From: Bacilli bacterium
Lineage (GTDB): Bacteria; Bacillota_I; Bacilli_A; RF39; UBA660
Direction: 5' to 3'
Assembly: GCA_900768815.1 (NCBI GenBank)
Contig: CAAGEE010000018.1
Span: 124,001 to 188,000, forward strand
Length of the DNA stretch: 64,000 bases
Within the stretch, counting starts at the first letter, position 1, and the number at the start of each line of letters is the position of its first letter. A program made the position numbers and the translations under genes. Positions 8,725 to 15,644 of this stretch are shown here, piece after piece. The notes below the pieces were generated by a model. The model saw only the letters and a list, made by a program, of their open reading frames with translations. It had not been told where the DNA came from and searched no databases.

Positions 8725-8802
8725 CTATCTGAATAGTAGAGTGATAATAAGCAAGATGATGATAATAATTTGACTAAGAATTAGGTAGTCCTTTTTAGTC
8801 AT
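8725..8802 (-). CDS. Predicted 25-residue hydrophobic type I toxin, copy 1
   Basis: On the minus strand AGAGAGGAGGTGATGTCAA precedes ATG 8802-8800; the spacing of about 9 bases from AGGAGG fits this ATG, whereas the ATG two bases after the SD opens only a 4-codon frame (MSND). The peptide starts MTKKDYLILSQ, continues with five isoleucines and ends LLIITLLFR before TAG 8727-8725. A short charged N-terminus, one very hydrophobic helix and a terminal arginine are the features of holin-like type I toxins (TxpA/BsrG/BsrE group), which depolarise or perforate the cell's own membrane. Family membership is inferred from shape and locus architecture, not from alignment. Confidence 0.72.
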   Translation of the reverse strand: MTKKDYLILSQIIIIILLIITLLFR

Positions 8803-8857
8803 TTGACATCACCTCCTCTCTAAAGAGGCAAGCACTTAAATCCATTAGTATTCCCTG

Positions 8858-8863
8858 ATTATA
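8858..8863 (-). promoter_or_regulatory. Toxin promoter -10, copy 1
   Basis: TATAAT on the minus strand, followed by CAGGGAATACTAATGG; predicted start near 8852, giving a 5' leader of about 50 nt. No good -35 is visible (T-rich tract). Confidence 0.5.
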
Positions 8864-8912
8864 TTATTCGAAAAAAATATAAAAAACTTTGAAGTAATTA
8901 AAAAAAATATAC

Positions 8913-8941
8913 TTGTAAAAAAATAATGCTTATGATACGAT
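8913..8941 (+). promoter_or_regulatory. Antitoxin RNA promoter, copy 2
   Basis: TTGTAA, 17 bases, TGA-TACGAT: same architecture as copy 1, although the spacer sequence differs in its first half. Confidence 0.65.
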
Positions 8942-8947
8942 GAATAT

Positions 8948-9060
8948 GTCAAGGAAACTTGAATAAAATAAAAATAGGGAATACTTAATGTGCGTTGATT
9001 AAGTACTTACCTAATGTTTGGTTGTAGCACCTAGTCACGCTAGTGATTAAGTGCTTTTTT
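8948..9060 (+). ncRNA. Predicted antisense antitoxin RNA, copy 2
   Basis: Same layout as copy 1: GAAA-capped 5' hairpin, TACTTAAT/ATTAAGTA hairpin with a shorter loop, an ACC/GGT stem with loop TAATGTTT instead of TCAATTG, and a terminator hairpin GCACCTAGTCA...TGATTAAGTGC (9027-9054) followed by T residues. Stems are kept and loops have changed, as expected of a functional RNA. Confidence 0.62.
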
Positions 9061-9071
9061 TTGTATTATCA

Positions 9072-9149
9072 TTATCTGAATAGTAGAGTGATAATAAGCA
9101 AGATGATGATAATAATTTGACTAAGAATTAGATAGTCTTTTTTAGTAAT
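9072..9149 (-). pseudogene. Toxin ORF copy 2, start codon ATG changed to ATT
   Basis: The frame reads ITKKDYLILSQ, five isoleucines, LLIITLLFR, then TAA and TGA, identical to copy 1 after residue 1. The AGAGAGGAGGTGATG ribosome binding region is intact, but the ATG of copy 1 is ATT here (complement of 9147-9149). The remaining ATG, too close to the SD, would give MYNY and stop. So the peptide is either silent or translated weakly from ATT. RNA-level parts of the unit remain intact. Confidence 0.65.
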
Positions 9150-9420
9150 TATACATCACCTCCTCTCTCGAGAGATAAGCACTTAAATCCATTAATATTC
9201 CCTAATTATATTATTCGAAAAAAATATAAAAAACTTTGAAGTAATTCAAAAAAATATACTTGTAAAAATAAAACTCCTATGTTAATATTTTGTTGTTGAT
9301 GAAACTTTAATATTTTATTGACTATTAATTACTTAAAAGAGTATAGCTAATATTTCTTATATTTTTTAGAACTTTCTTGTGATATACGACATATGAATAT
9401 TGAAAGGAGGTGAGTAAGAC

Positions 9421-9921
9421 GTGGAAATATTAGTTGATAGAAATGGTTATGAACAGTTTATGAATATTTTAGATGAACTTAGAAGTACTTTAGAAAACAT
9501 TGCTGCTGTAGGCGCAGATGTATGTAGAGATGCAGTTGGAGATGGCTGGCATGATAACTTCGCATATGAAGAACTTATGAGAGATGAGAAAAAAATAAGT
9601 GTTAAAGTACAAAAAATGCTTGTTGATAAAAGCCATTTAAAAGTAGTAAATGAGATAAAACAAAATAATGATGTAATAAATATTGGGGATATTTTAAAAA
9701 TTGAAGTTATCTATGATGAAGATGATATTGAAGTTTTTAAAGTAAAACTTACAGGTAAGTATTTACCAGATTTAGAGAGTTCAATACAAGAAATATCTTT
9801 GAATAGTCAAATGGGTAAAGCATTATACTTAAAAAATATTCATAATAAAATAACTTATAAAATACATGGTGAGGAAGTTGAAATAAAAGTGTTAGAAAAA
9901 AATGGAAATATTGTAAATTAA
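9421..9921 (+). CDS. GreA/GreB-like transcription elongation factor
   Basis: A 166-residue protein starting at GTG 9421 behind AAGGAGGTGAG. The N-terminal part has a helical hairpin including GDGWHDNFAYEELMRDE, comparable to the GD-x-E-N-x-x-Y segment of GreA coiled coils, and the C-terminal half (GDILKIEV...MGKALYLKN...GEEVEIKVLE) fits the Gre C-terminal domain. Gre factors enter the RNA polymerase secondary channel and stimulate cleavage of backtracked RNA. The tip acidic residues are not canonical, so it may be a divergent Gre-like regulator rather than housekeeping GreA. Confidence 0.65.
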   Translation: MEILVDRNGYEQFMNILDELRSTLENIAAVGADVCRDAVGDGWHDNFAYEELMRDEKKISVKVQKMLVDKSHLKVVNEIKQNNDVINIGDILKIEVIYDEDDIEVFKVKLTGKYLPDLESSIQEISLNSQMGKALYLKNIHNKITYKIHGEEVEIKVLEKNGNIVN

Positions 9922-9964
9922 AAACTAGAGTTTTATATTTGACGTTTTGCAAACTCTAGTTTTT
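9920..9964. terminator. Bidirectional terminator
   Basis: AAAACTAGAGTTT ... AAACTCTAGTTTTT: a long stem with A-run on one side and T-run on the other, serving the GreA-like gene and the convergent glycosylase gene. Confidence 0.8.
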
Positions 9965-10865
9965 ATATGGTCTTTTTTAATTGTTCAAAGATAGGAATGT
10001 TTCCTTTTAGACTTAATGGTGATATAGGTGATGGATGGTAAATAGGAATTACTTTTATATTGTTTATAGTAAATTCTTTACCAACAACTTCACTGAATTT
10101 TTTGTATTTTGTATTTAGAATTGTCTTAGTAGCAGCATCACCTAGTGCTAAAACTATTTCTGGTTTTATTTCTTCTAGTTGTTTCATAAGAAAGACTTTA
10201 CAGTTTTTACTACAAGTATTTAGACTTTTTCTTTCCTTTGGGAAACACTTTATCGCTTCTAGGAAGTAAGTGTCTTCTAATTTAATATTTATAATGTCTA
10301 ATAGTTTTTGCATTACTACTCCAGATGGTAGTAATTTTTTATTTTGATCATACCAGGCAATACCTGATTTACGCCAACCGTTATTGGCTGGAGCTTCTCC
10401 TAAGATTAAGATTTTTTTTGTTTTTCCGTAGGAAATAGTTTTACTATTAGGAAAATGCTCTACTAAGTCTTTACATAGAGTACAAGAAGCTATTTTTTGA
10501 TCTATAAGAGCTAGATTTACTTTTTCTTTTAGTAAAAAATATCTTTTTTTAGTATCTTCATTTTGAAATAGAGTATTGAAATCTTTTTCAATGTAATTTG
10601 AATAATCTAATTGATTTTTATATTGTTCTTTTGTTAAGTCAATTATTTCATTATTAATGATATTAAAGTAGTGAGAAGATTCTTCATCTAAGTTAATTTT
10701 GTTTATTGTACCACCAAACTTTTTAAATACAAGCATAGAGGTAATAGCACATTGACCATAAGAACAATCATTTTTTTCGTAATTATTTTGACAGCTTGGA
10801 TGAGCAGTTTCTTTTGAAAAATATTTTCTTAAAAGTTCTTTATATTCTAATATTTCTTTTTTCAT
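9963..10865 (-). CDS. YunG-like domain fused to family 4 uracil-DNA glycosylase
   Basis: A 300-residue two-domain protein. Residues 1 to about 115 resemble the small YunG family: CSYGQCAITSMLVFKKFGG (34-52), SHYFN (64-68) and IDLT (75-78). Residues 125-300 are a uracil-DNA glycosylase of the iron-sulfur (family 4) type: Cys 128, 131, 207 and 218 or 222 as cluster ligands, motif GEAPANNGWRKSG (156-168) and active-site HPSP (277-280). It removes uracil from DNA. The start overlaps the stop of the upstream GNAT gene (ATGA), indicating translational coupling. I read the fusion directly from one uninterrupted frame; what the YunG-like part does is unknown. Confidence 0.8.
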   Translation of the reverse strand: MKKEILEYKELLRKYFSKETAHPSCQNNYEKNDCSYGQCAITSMLVFKKFGGTINKINLDEESSHYFNIINNEIIDLTKEQYKNQLDYSNYIEKDFNTLFQNEDTKKRYFLLKEKVNLALIDQKIASCTLCKDLVEHFPNSKTISYGKTKKILILGEAPANNGWRKSGIAWYDQNKKLLPSGVVMQKLLDIINIKLEDTYFLEAIKCFPKERKSLNTCSKNCKVFLMKQLEEIKPEIVLALGDAATKTILNTKYKKFSEVVGKEFTINNIKVIPIYHPSPISPLSLKGNIPIFEQLKKTI

Positions 10866-11374
10866 AATTCTATTTTTACAATTACTCCTTCAACATCTTT
10901 GCCAAATTTTTTCCCAGTAGTTTCTTTTATTACTTTAAAGCCAACATCTTCAAATACTTTAGTATGATAACGATCTTTTTCAAAGTTATCATACAATTCT
11001 TTAATACCATTCTTCTTAGCAGCTTCACATAATAGTTTTAAACCTTCTTTAGAGTAGCCTTTTCCTCTTTTTGATGCTTCTATTAAAATACCACAGTCAT
11101 AGTGATTTTCAGAACTATCAAAATGATAATTTACGTAGCCTACAAATTCATTTGTTTCAGTGTCTTTTAGGAAAGCAAAAAACTTGTTTTTGTCTTTTCT
11201 TTTGTTGTAGGTCTTTTCAAAATTTTCTTCAGGAAAGTCAATTGTTCCAGTATCATAGTGATAGCCAAAATATGAAACGTCATAGCCAGCATTATAACTC
11301 ATAGTGGCAGGATCTTCATTTAATTTTTTTTCATACCAATAATCATTTAATTCTGGTATAACTAAAGTTAGCAT
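10862..11374 (-). CDS. GNAT family N-acetyltransferase
   Basis: A 170-residue acetyl-CoA-dependent transferase of the GNAT fold. The acetyl-CoA-binding loop is visible as CGILIEASKRGKGYSKEGL, followed by the helix, the YDNFEKDRYHTKVFEDVGFKVIKE stretch (typical of the final strand region) and a C-terminal strand. I chose ATG 11374 because GAGGTG (11386-11381) is about 8 bases away; the GTG three codons earlier overlaps that site. An extended -10 TGATATAAT lies upstream on the minus strand. Substrate unknown. Confidence 0.82.
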   Translation of the reverse strand: MLTLVIPELNDYWYEKKLNEDPATMSYNAGYDVSYFGYHYDTGTIDFPEENFEKTYNKRKDKNKFFAFLKDTETNEFVGYVNYHFDSSENHYDCGILIEASKRGKGYSKEGLKLLCEAAKKNGIKELYDNFEKDRYHTKVFEDVGFKVIKETTGKKFGKDVEGVIVKIEL

Positions 11375-11504
11375 AGTTTTCACCTCAAAAATATTATATC
11401 ATGTATAATCTTTAGTATAAAGATTTCATTTGTTATTTTAAATTAATTAGAAATTAGGTATAATGATATAAATAAGATAAGAATAGAAGGCTTGGTGATA
11501 AAAG

Positions 11505-12839
11505 ATGAATGGTGAAGATATAGCGTTACCAATTAGTTGTGATAATCCGTCTATAGTTAAGGATGCTAGTAAGTGTATACAGTGTGGTTATTGTGTTAGA
11601 ATTTGTCGTAATGAAGTGACAGTGGCAAAGATGTATGATTTGGGTATTACTCATGCTCCTATATGTATTAACTGTGGACAATGTGCTAATTATTGCCCTA
11701 CAGAGTCTATTAGTGAACGATTAGACTATTTGAAGGTGGAGAGATTACTTTCTAATCCTGATAAAATAGTAGTTGTTTCATTGGCTCCTGCTGTTAGAGT
11801 AGCACTTGGAGAAGAATTTGGAATAGAAGCAGGTAAAAATATTTATGAAAAGATTGTTACGGCTTTGAAGAAATTAGGATTTAAATATGTTTTTGATATT
11901 TCTTTTGGTGCTGATTTAACAGTAATGGAAGAGGCTTTAGAGTTGGTAGAGAGAATTAAGAATAATGAGAATCTTCCAATGTTTACTTCTTGTTGTCCTT
12001 CTTGGGTGAAGTATGCAGAAATTTTTTATCCAGAATTAATTTCTAATTTATCTACTTGTAAGAGTCCTATTGCGATGCAAAGTACAACTATTAAGACATA
12101 TTTTGCGGAAAAAGAGGGTATTAATTTAGAAAATTTAGTTAATGTAGTGATTGCACCGTGTACATCTAAAAAGTATGAGATTAATAGACCAGAATTAAAT
12201 GTTACAAATAAAGATACAGATTACATTTTAACTACTAGGGAACTTGCAAAAATGATAAAGGATAATAATATTGATTTGTTGAAGTTAGATGATGGTAAGT
12301 TTGATTCTCCTTTAGGACTTGGTAGTAGTGCAGGAGTTATTTTTGGTAGTTCTGGAGGGGTAAGTGAGGCAACTTTAAGAACTGCATATCATTATATTAC
12401 AGGGAAAGATTTAGAAGATGAAAAATTAGTTTTTTCTGATGTTAGAGGAATGGATGGAATAAAAGAAGTTTTACTTGACACAGGAGAGATAAAAATAAAA
12501 GTTGCGATTGCGAATGGTATGAAAAATGCTAAGACTTTGATTGATAAAATTAAAGAGGGTAAAATGAATTACCAATTTATTGAAGTAATGAACTGTGTTG
12601 GTGGTTGTGTTGCTGGAGGAGGGCAACCTAAACTAAGTTTATTAGAGATGAGAGATAAAAAGTTAGAGAGAATGAAGGGACTTTATAGTGAAGATGAGAA
12701 AATGAAGAGACGTCTTAGTTATAAGAATCCTGATATTATAAAAATATATAAAGATTTTTATAATGATAAAGAGAAAACGCATAAGTATTTACATACTACT
12801 TATAGTGATAAATCTTATTTAGTAAGGGGGAAAAAGTAA
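11505..12839 (+). CDS. hydA: [FeFe] hydrogenase catalytic subunit
   Basis: A 444-residue hydrogenase that reversibly makes or oxidises H2. Two [4Fe-4S] motifs at the N-terminus (Cys 24, 27, 30, 34 and 54, 57, 60, 64), then the H-cluster signatures: L1 TSCCPSW (161-167, with both cysteines, including the proton-relay one), L2 APCTSKKYE (217-225, Cys 219) and L3 EVMNCVGGCVAGGGQP (Cys 364 and 368). The C-terminal small-subunit-like region (HKYLHTTYSD) is present. All catalytic ligands are there, so it should be active. No maturases (HydE, F, G) are in the window. It is the first gene of a three-gene operon with the next ORF overlapping by one base. Confidence 0.93.
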   Translation: MNGEDIALPISCDNPSIVKDASKCIQCGYCVRICRNEVTVAKMYDLGITHAPICINCGQCANYCPTESISERLDYLKVERLLSNPDKIVVVSLAPAVRVALGEEFGIEAGKNIYEKIVTALKKLGFKYVFDISFGADLTVMEEALELVERIKNNENLPMFTSCCPSWVKYAEIFYPELISNLSTCKSPIAMQSTTIKTYFAEKEGINLENLVNVVIAPCTSKKYEINRPELNVTNKDTDYILTTRELAKMIKDNNIDLLKLDDGKFDSPLGLGSSAGVIFGSSGGVSEATLRTAYHYITGKDLEDEKLVFSDVRGMDGIKEVLLDTGEIKIKVAIANGMKNAKTLIDKIKEGKMNYQFIEVMNCVGGCVAGGGQPKLSLLEMRDKKLERMKGLYSEDEKMKRRLSYKNPDIIKIYKDFYNDKEKTHKYLHTTYSDKSYLVRGKK

Positions 12840-14089
12840 TGGAAAAGGAAAAATTAGAAATAAAAATTGCTTCTTCTAAATGTGAGACTTGCGTTACTAA
12901 GCCTTGTCAAATAGGATGTCCACTAAATATAGATATTCCAGGATTTATTGGAAATGTTAAAAAAAATAATTATGAGGAAGCATTTAAAATACTTTGTAAG
13001 AGTACAGTTATGCCAGCTGTCTGTGGAAAAATATGTCCTATAGATAAGCAATGTCAAGGTTCTTGTGCAAAAAAAGTTTCTTATGATCCAGTGGAAATTG
13101 GCAAAATAGAGAGTTATGTTGGTGATTTGGCAGTAAAAAACGGTTGGAAATTACCAAGAAAGGGTAAGAAAAGGGAGAAGATTGCGGTTATTGGATCTGG
13201 TCCTTCTGGCCTTACTTGTGCTGGTTTTTTAGCAGAGAATGGATATCAAGTTACAATATATGAAAAGCACGAATATTTGGGAGGCCTTTTGTACCATGGT
13301 ATTCCTAAGTTTAGACTTGATAAGGAGTTAGTTTCTAAAGTTATTAAACAGATACTTGATTTAGGAATAGAGGTTAAGACTAATGTTTCTTTAGGAAAGG
13401 ATATTTCTCTTAAGAAGTTAGAAAAAGAGTATGATGCTGTGTTTTTAGGACTTGGAGCTAATGTATCTAAAATGATGGGAATTAGTGGAGAAGAACTTAA
13501 GGGGGTATATGGTGCTAATGAATTGTTAGAAAATTTAGTTCGAGTAGATTATACTGCTAAAAGAGTTGTAGTTATTGGAGGTGGAGGAGTTTCTATCGAT
13601 ATAGCTAGAACAGCTATAAAAGAAGGTGCTAGTGAAGTTGGTATTATTTATAGAAGAGGTAGAAATGAAATGTCTGCGGAAATGGATGATATTAAATCTG
13701 CTAAAAAAGAAGGTATTAATTTTTTATTTCAGACTAATGTTATTAAGATTCTTGGTAAAGATAAAGTTGGTGGAATTGAATGTATAAAAACTACTTTAGA
13801 TAAAGATAAAAAGGCTATTAATGTAGCGGGTAGTAATTTTGTAATAGATACTGATGTAGTTATTATGGCTGTTGGTTCTAGAGCAGATAGTGAACTTTTA
13901 GAAAGTTTGAAATTGGATGTTAAGGATAATGGTTATTTAATGGTAAATGGTGATAATCAGACATCTAATCAAAAAATATTTGCGGCAGGAGATTTAACTG
14001 GGGCTAAGTCTACGGTTGCTTGGGCTTGTCGTAATGGCAGAGATACTGCTCATTCAATTATGAAGTTCTTAAGCAAGGGTGGTGAGTAG
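12839..14089 (+). CDS. GltD-like FAD/NAD(P)H oxidoreductase
   Basis: A 416-residue flavoprotein of the glutamate-synthase small-subunit / NfnB type. N-terminal cysteine-rich domain (CETCVTKPCQIGCP and CGKICPIDKQCQGSC, about 15-80) expected to bind two [4Fe-4S] clusters; FAD-binding IAVIGSGPSGLTCAGFLA (about 114-131); NAD(P)-binding VVVIGGGGVSIDIARTA; C-terminal FAD motif IFAAGDLTGAKSTVAWA. Such proteins link NAD(P)H to ferredoxin or to a partner enzyme. TAATG overlap with hydA and the following flavodoxin-ferredoxin gene suggest it is the NAD(P)H partner of the hydrogenase rather than part of glutamate synthase; no gltB is present. Confidence 0.87.
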   Translation: MEKEKLEIKIASSKCETCVTKPCQIGCPLNIDIPGFIGNVKKNNYEEAFKILCKSTVMPAVCGKICPIDKQCQGSCAKKVSYDPVEIGKIESYVGDLAVKNGWKLPRKGKKREKIAVIGSGPSGLTCAGFLAENGYQVTIYEKHEYLGGLLYHGIPKFRLDKELVSKVIKQILDLGIEVKTNVSLGKDISLKKLEKEYDAVFLGLGANVSKMMGISGEELKGVYGANELLENLVRVDYTAKRVVVIGGGGVSIDIARTAIKEGASEVGIIYRRGRNEMSAEMDDIKSAKKEGINFLFQTNVIKILGKDKVGGIECIKTTLDKDKKAINVAGSNFVIDTDVVIMAVGSRADSELLESLKLDVKDNGYLMVNGDNQTSNQKIFAAGDLTGAKSTVAWACRNGRDTAHSIMKFLSKGGE

Positions 14090-14851
14090 ATGATATTATA
14101 TTTTTCAGGAACTGGGAATAGTAAGTATGTAGCTTCTAGAATTGGAGATGCTACTTCAGATAAGATATTTTCAGTGGAGGATTGTATTAGAGTTAATAAC
14201 TATAAGTTTGATTTGGATGAAAATGAAAACTTAGGTATAATTTGTCCTACTTACTTTTTTGGAGTTCCAGTTATAGTAAAAGAGTTTTTTAAAAAGGCAA
14301 CAATTAAATGTGTTGGTAATAATTATGTTTATGCTATTACTACTTGTGGAGGTTTTTCTGGGGGTACTTTAGATAAACTTGAGGAACTATTAAAAGATAT
14401 TAATATTGAGTTAAAAGCAAAGTTTGATATTGTTATGGTTGATACTTGGACCCCTAGTTATGATGTTAGTGATTTAAAGAGTAATGAAGATATTAATAAG
14501 AAGAGTGAAGTTAGAATTGACTTTATTATAAAGAAGATTATGGGAAAGAAGACTGGTAATTTTCAGAGTAAAAAGTTGCCTGGATTTATTGTTAAAAGAG
14601 GTTACTCTTCATATGATAGGGCTCGTAGTACTAGGTATTTTACAGTTAATCGAGATTGTACAGGATGCGGAATGTGTGAAGTTAAGTGTCCTTGTGGAGC
14701 AATAGAAGTAAAAAATGGGAAACCTATTTGGAAAAGTGAAAAGTGTATTTTATGTTTAAGGTGTTTGCATAATTGTCCTAAGGCTGCTATTGAGTATAAG
14801 AAGAAGACTAAAAAACATGGACAGTATATTAATCCAAATGTTAAGGTATAG
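14090..14851 (+). CDS. EFR1-type flavodoxin-ferredoxin fusion
   Basis: A 253-residue electron-transfer protein. Residues 1-150 are flavodoxin-like, starting MILYFSGTGNSKYVASRI with the FMN phosphate loop SGTGNS and the TTCGGFSGG loop. The C-terminus carries two [4Fe-4S] motifs: CTGCGMCEVKCPCGAIEV and CILCLRCLHNCPKAAIEY. The domain order matches EFR1-family ferrodoxins. It begins immediately at the stop of the GltD-like gene, so all three proteins are made together and could form one electron chain: NAD(P)H, flavoprotein, flavodoxin/ferredoxin, hydrogenase. Confidence 0.88.
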   Translation: MILYFSGTGNSKYVASRIGDATSDKIFSVEDCIRVNNYKFDLDENENLGIICPTYFFGVPVIVKEFFKKATIKCVGNNYVYAITTCGGFSGGTLDKLEELLKDINIELKAKFDIVMVDTWTPSYDVSDLKSNEDINKKSEVRIDFIIKKIMGKKTGNFQSKKLPGFIVKRGYSSYDRARSTRYFTVNRDCTGCGMCEVKCPCGAIEVKNGKPIWKSEKCILCLRCLHNCPKAAIEYKKKTKKHGQYINPNVKV

Positions 14852-14884
14852 AAAAATGCTTAAGTTGTTTTAAGCATTTTTTAT
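14852..14884. terminator. Bidirectional terminator
   Basis: AAAAATGCTTAA / TTAAGCATTTTTT between the hydrogenase operon and the convergent membrane protein gene. Confidence 0.8.
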
Positions 14885-15387
14885 TTACTTTTTACGATTT
14901 TAGTACTACAAGGTATATCTATTCTATTTAGAAAATTACAAGTACTTGTTCCATCTTTATTATCAGTGCACTTGGTAATTGTATAAGAAGGACAAATATA
15001 TTTATCAGTAAATTTTATATTTTCTAAAGATATAAATACAAAGAAGGAAGAAGTCATAAAGATAAGTTCAATAATACTAAAGATTATTATCAGTCTGATT
15101 AATTTCTTTTCATTATAACGATGAGAATCTATTTTATTAGCTGATGTTATACTTATAATTGCTGAGGTTGTTGCTAGAAGTGTACCAATTCCAAATGCAA
15201 TCTTAATAGTTTTAAGACCAGGCCATAGTGCAACTAGTACAAAGGCAAAAATTATTTCAGCTAGAGCTAGTTTTGTTTTAGTACTAATTTGTCTATCTTC
15301 TTCATAGTAGACTGTATATTTGTCTGCATCTTTGATAAAGTCTAATTCTTGTAGTTCTTCGTTTTGTTCTAATTTATTATTTTCCAT
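14881..15387 (-). CDS. Membrane protein of unknown function
   Basis: A 168-residue protein with an acidic N-terminal tail, three predicted transmembrane helices (about 43-60, 66-83, 97-117) and a C-terminal, probably external, segment of about 50 residues holding four or five cysteines (YICPS, KCTDN, TSTCN, IPCS). The paired cysteines suggest disulfides or metal binding. AAAGGAT precedes the ATG on the minus strand. No family recognised. Confidence 0.7.
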   Translation of the reverse strand: MENNKLEQNEELQELDFIKDADKYTVYYEEDRQISTKTKLALAEIIFAFVLVALWPGLKTIKIAFGIGTLLATTSAIISITSANKIDSHRYNEKKLIRLIIIFSIIELIFMTSSFFVFISLENIKFTDKYICPSYTITKCTDNKDGTSTCNFLNRIDIPCSTKIVKSK

Positions 15388-15509
15388 ACTTGTATCCTTT
15401 CAATTATATGTTTATTATAGCATGCGTACCTTTATCATTGAAATAAAATTGTAAAAATAGTATAAATAGTATAATTAATATATAAAAAAATACTAAAGTG
15501 GTGATAACT

Positions 15510-15557
15510 ATGTTGATACAGAAAGGAACAAGGTCTATTCTTAGACAGATAAGTTAG
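15510..15557 (+). CDS. Possible 15-residue leader peptide
   Basis: ATG 15510 after AAAGTGGTGATAA opens MLIQKGTRSILRQIS and stops. Directly after it, a similar stretch (ATTAGATCGATTTTTAGACGG) reads RSIFRRKK in the same frame. It lies between a TATAAT-type promoter (around 15465) and the ABC transporter operon. A leader peptide or a remnant are both possible; there is no conservation evidence. Confidence 0.25.
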   Translation: MLIQKGTRSILRQIS

Positions 15558-15644
15558 ATTAGATCGATTTTTAGACGGAAAAAAATATATAGTTGGTGAC
15601 ATTTTATAACTTTTGTACTATATTCATTATAGGAGGATATTATT

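Larger units (their letters stand above)
8564..9259. repeat. Two tandem ~348-bp units, each a type I toxin-antitoxin locus
   Basis: Unit 1 is 8564-8912 (349 bp) and unit 2 is 8913-9259 (347 bp), nearly identical along their length. Each starts with TTGTAA, the -35 element of a plus-strand small RNA; a third TTGTAA at 9260-9265 marks the end of the array and then similarity stops. Within each unit are a plus-strand promoter, a short RNA with terminator, and a convergent minus-strand gene for a tiny hydrophobic peptide. Similarity covers promoters, RNA stems and ORF alike, so the duplication is of the whole locus. Confidence 0.85.

Noticed and set aside
8599..9060. The plus-strand repeats as riboswitches
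   Set aside because: They have promoters, structured RNA and terminators but no downstream gene to control on the same strand; convergent toxin frames explain them better.
8564..9259. Tandem units as an insertion sequence or MITE
   Set aside because: No transposase or target-site duplication is visible, and the internal promoter/ORF/RNA design is specific. The inverted repeat inside each unit is explained by RNA pairing.
9275..9420. A third toxin-antitoxin unit
   Set aside because: Only the TTGTAA junction is repeated; the following sequence is unrelated and has no peptide frame or RNA hairpins.
12839..14089. Glutamate synthase small subunit proper
   Set aside because: No gltB large subunit adjacent; coupling is to hydrogenase and an electron carrier.
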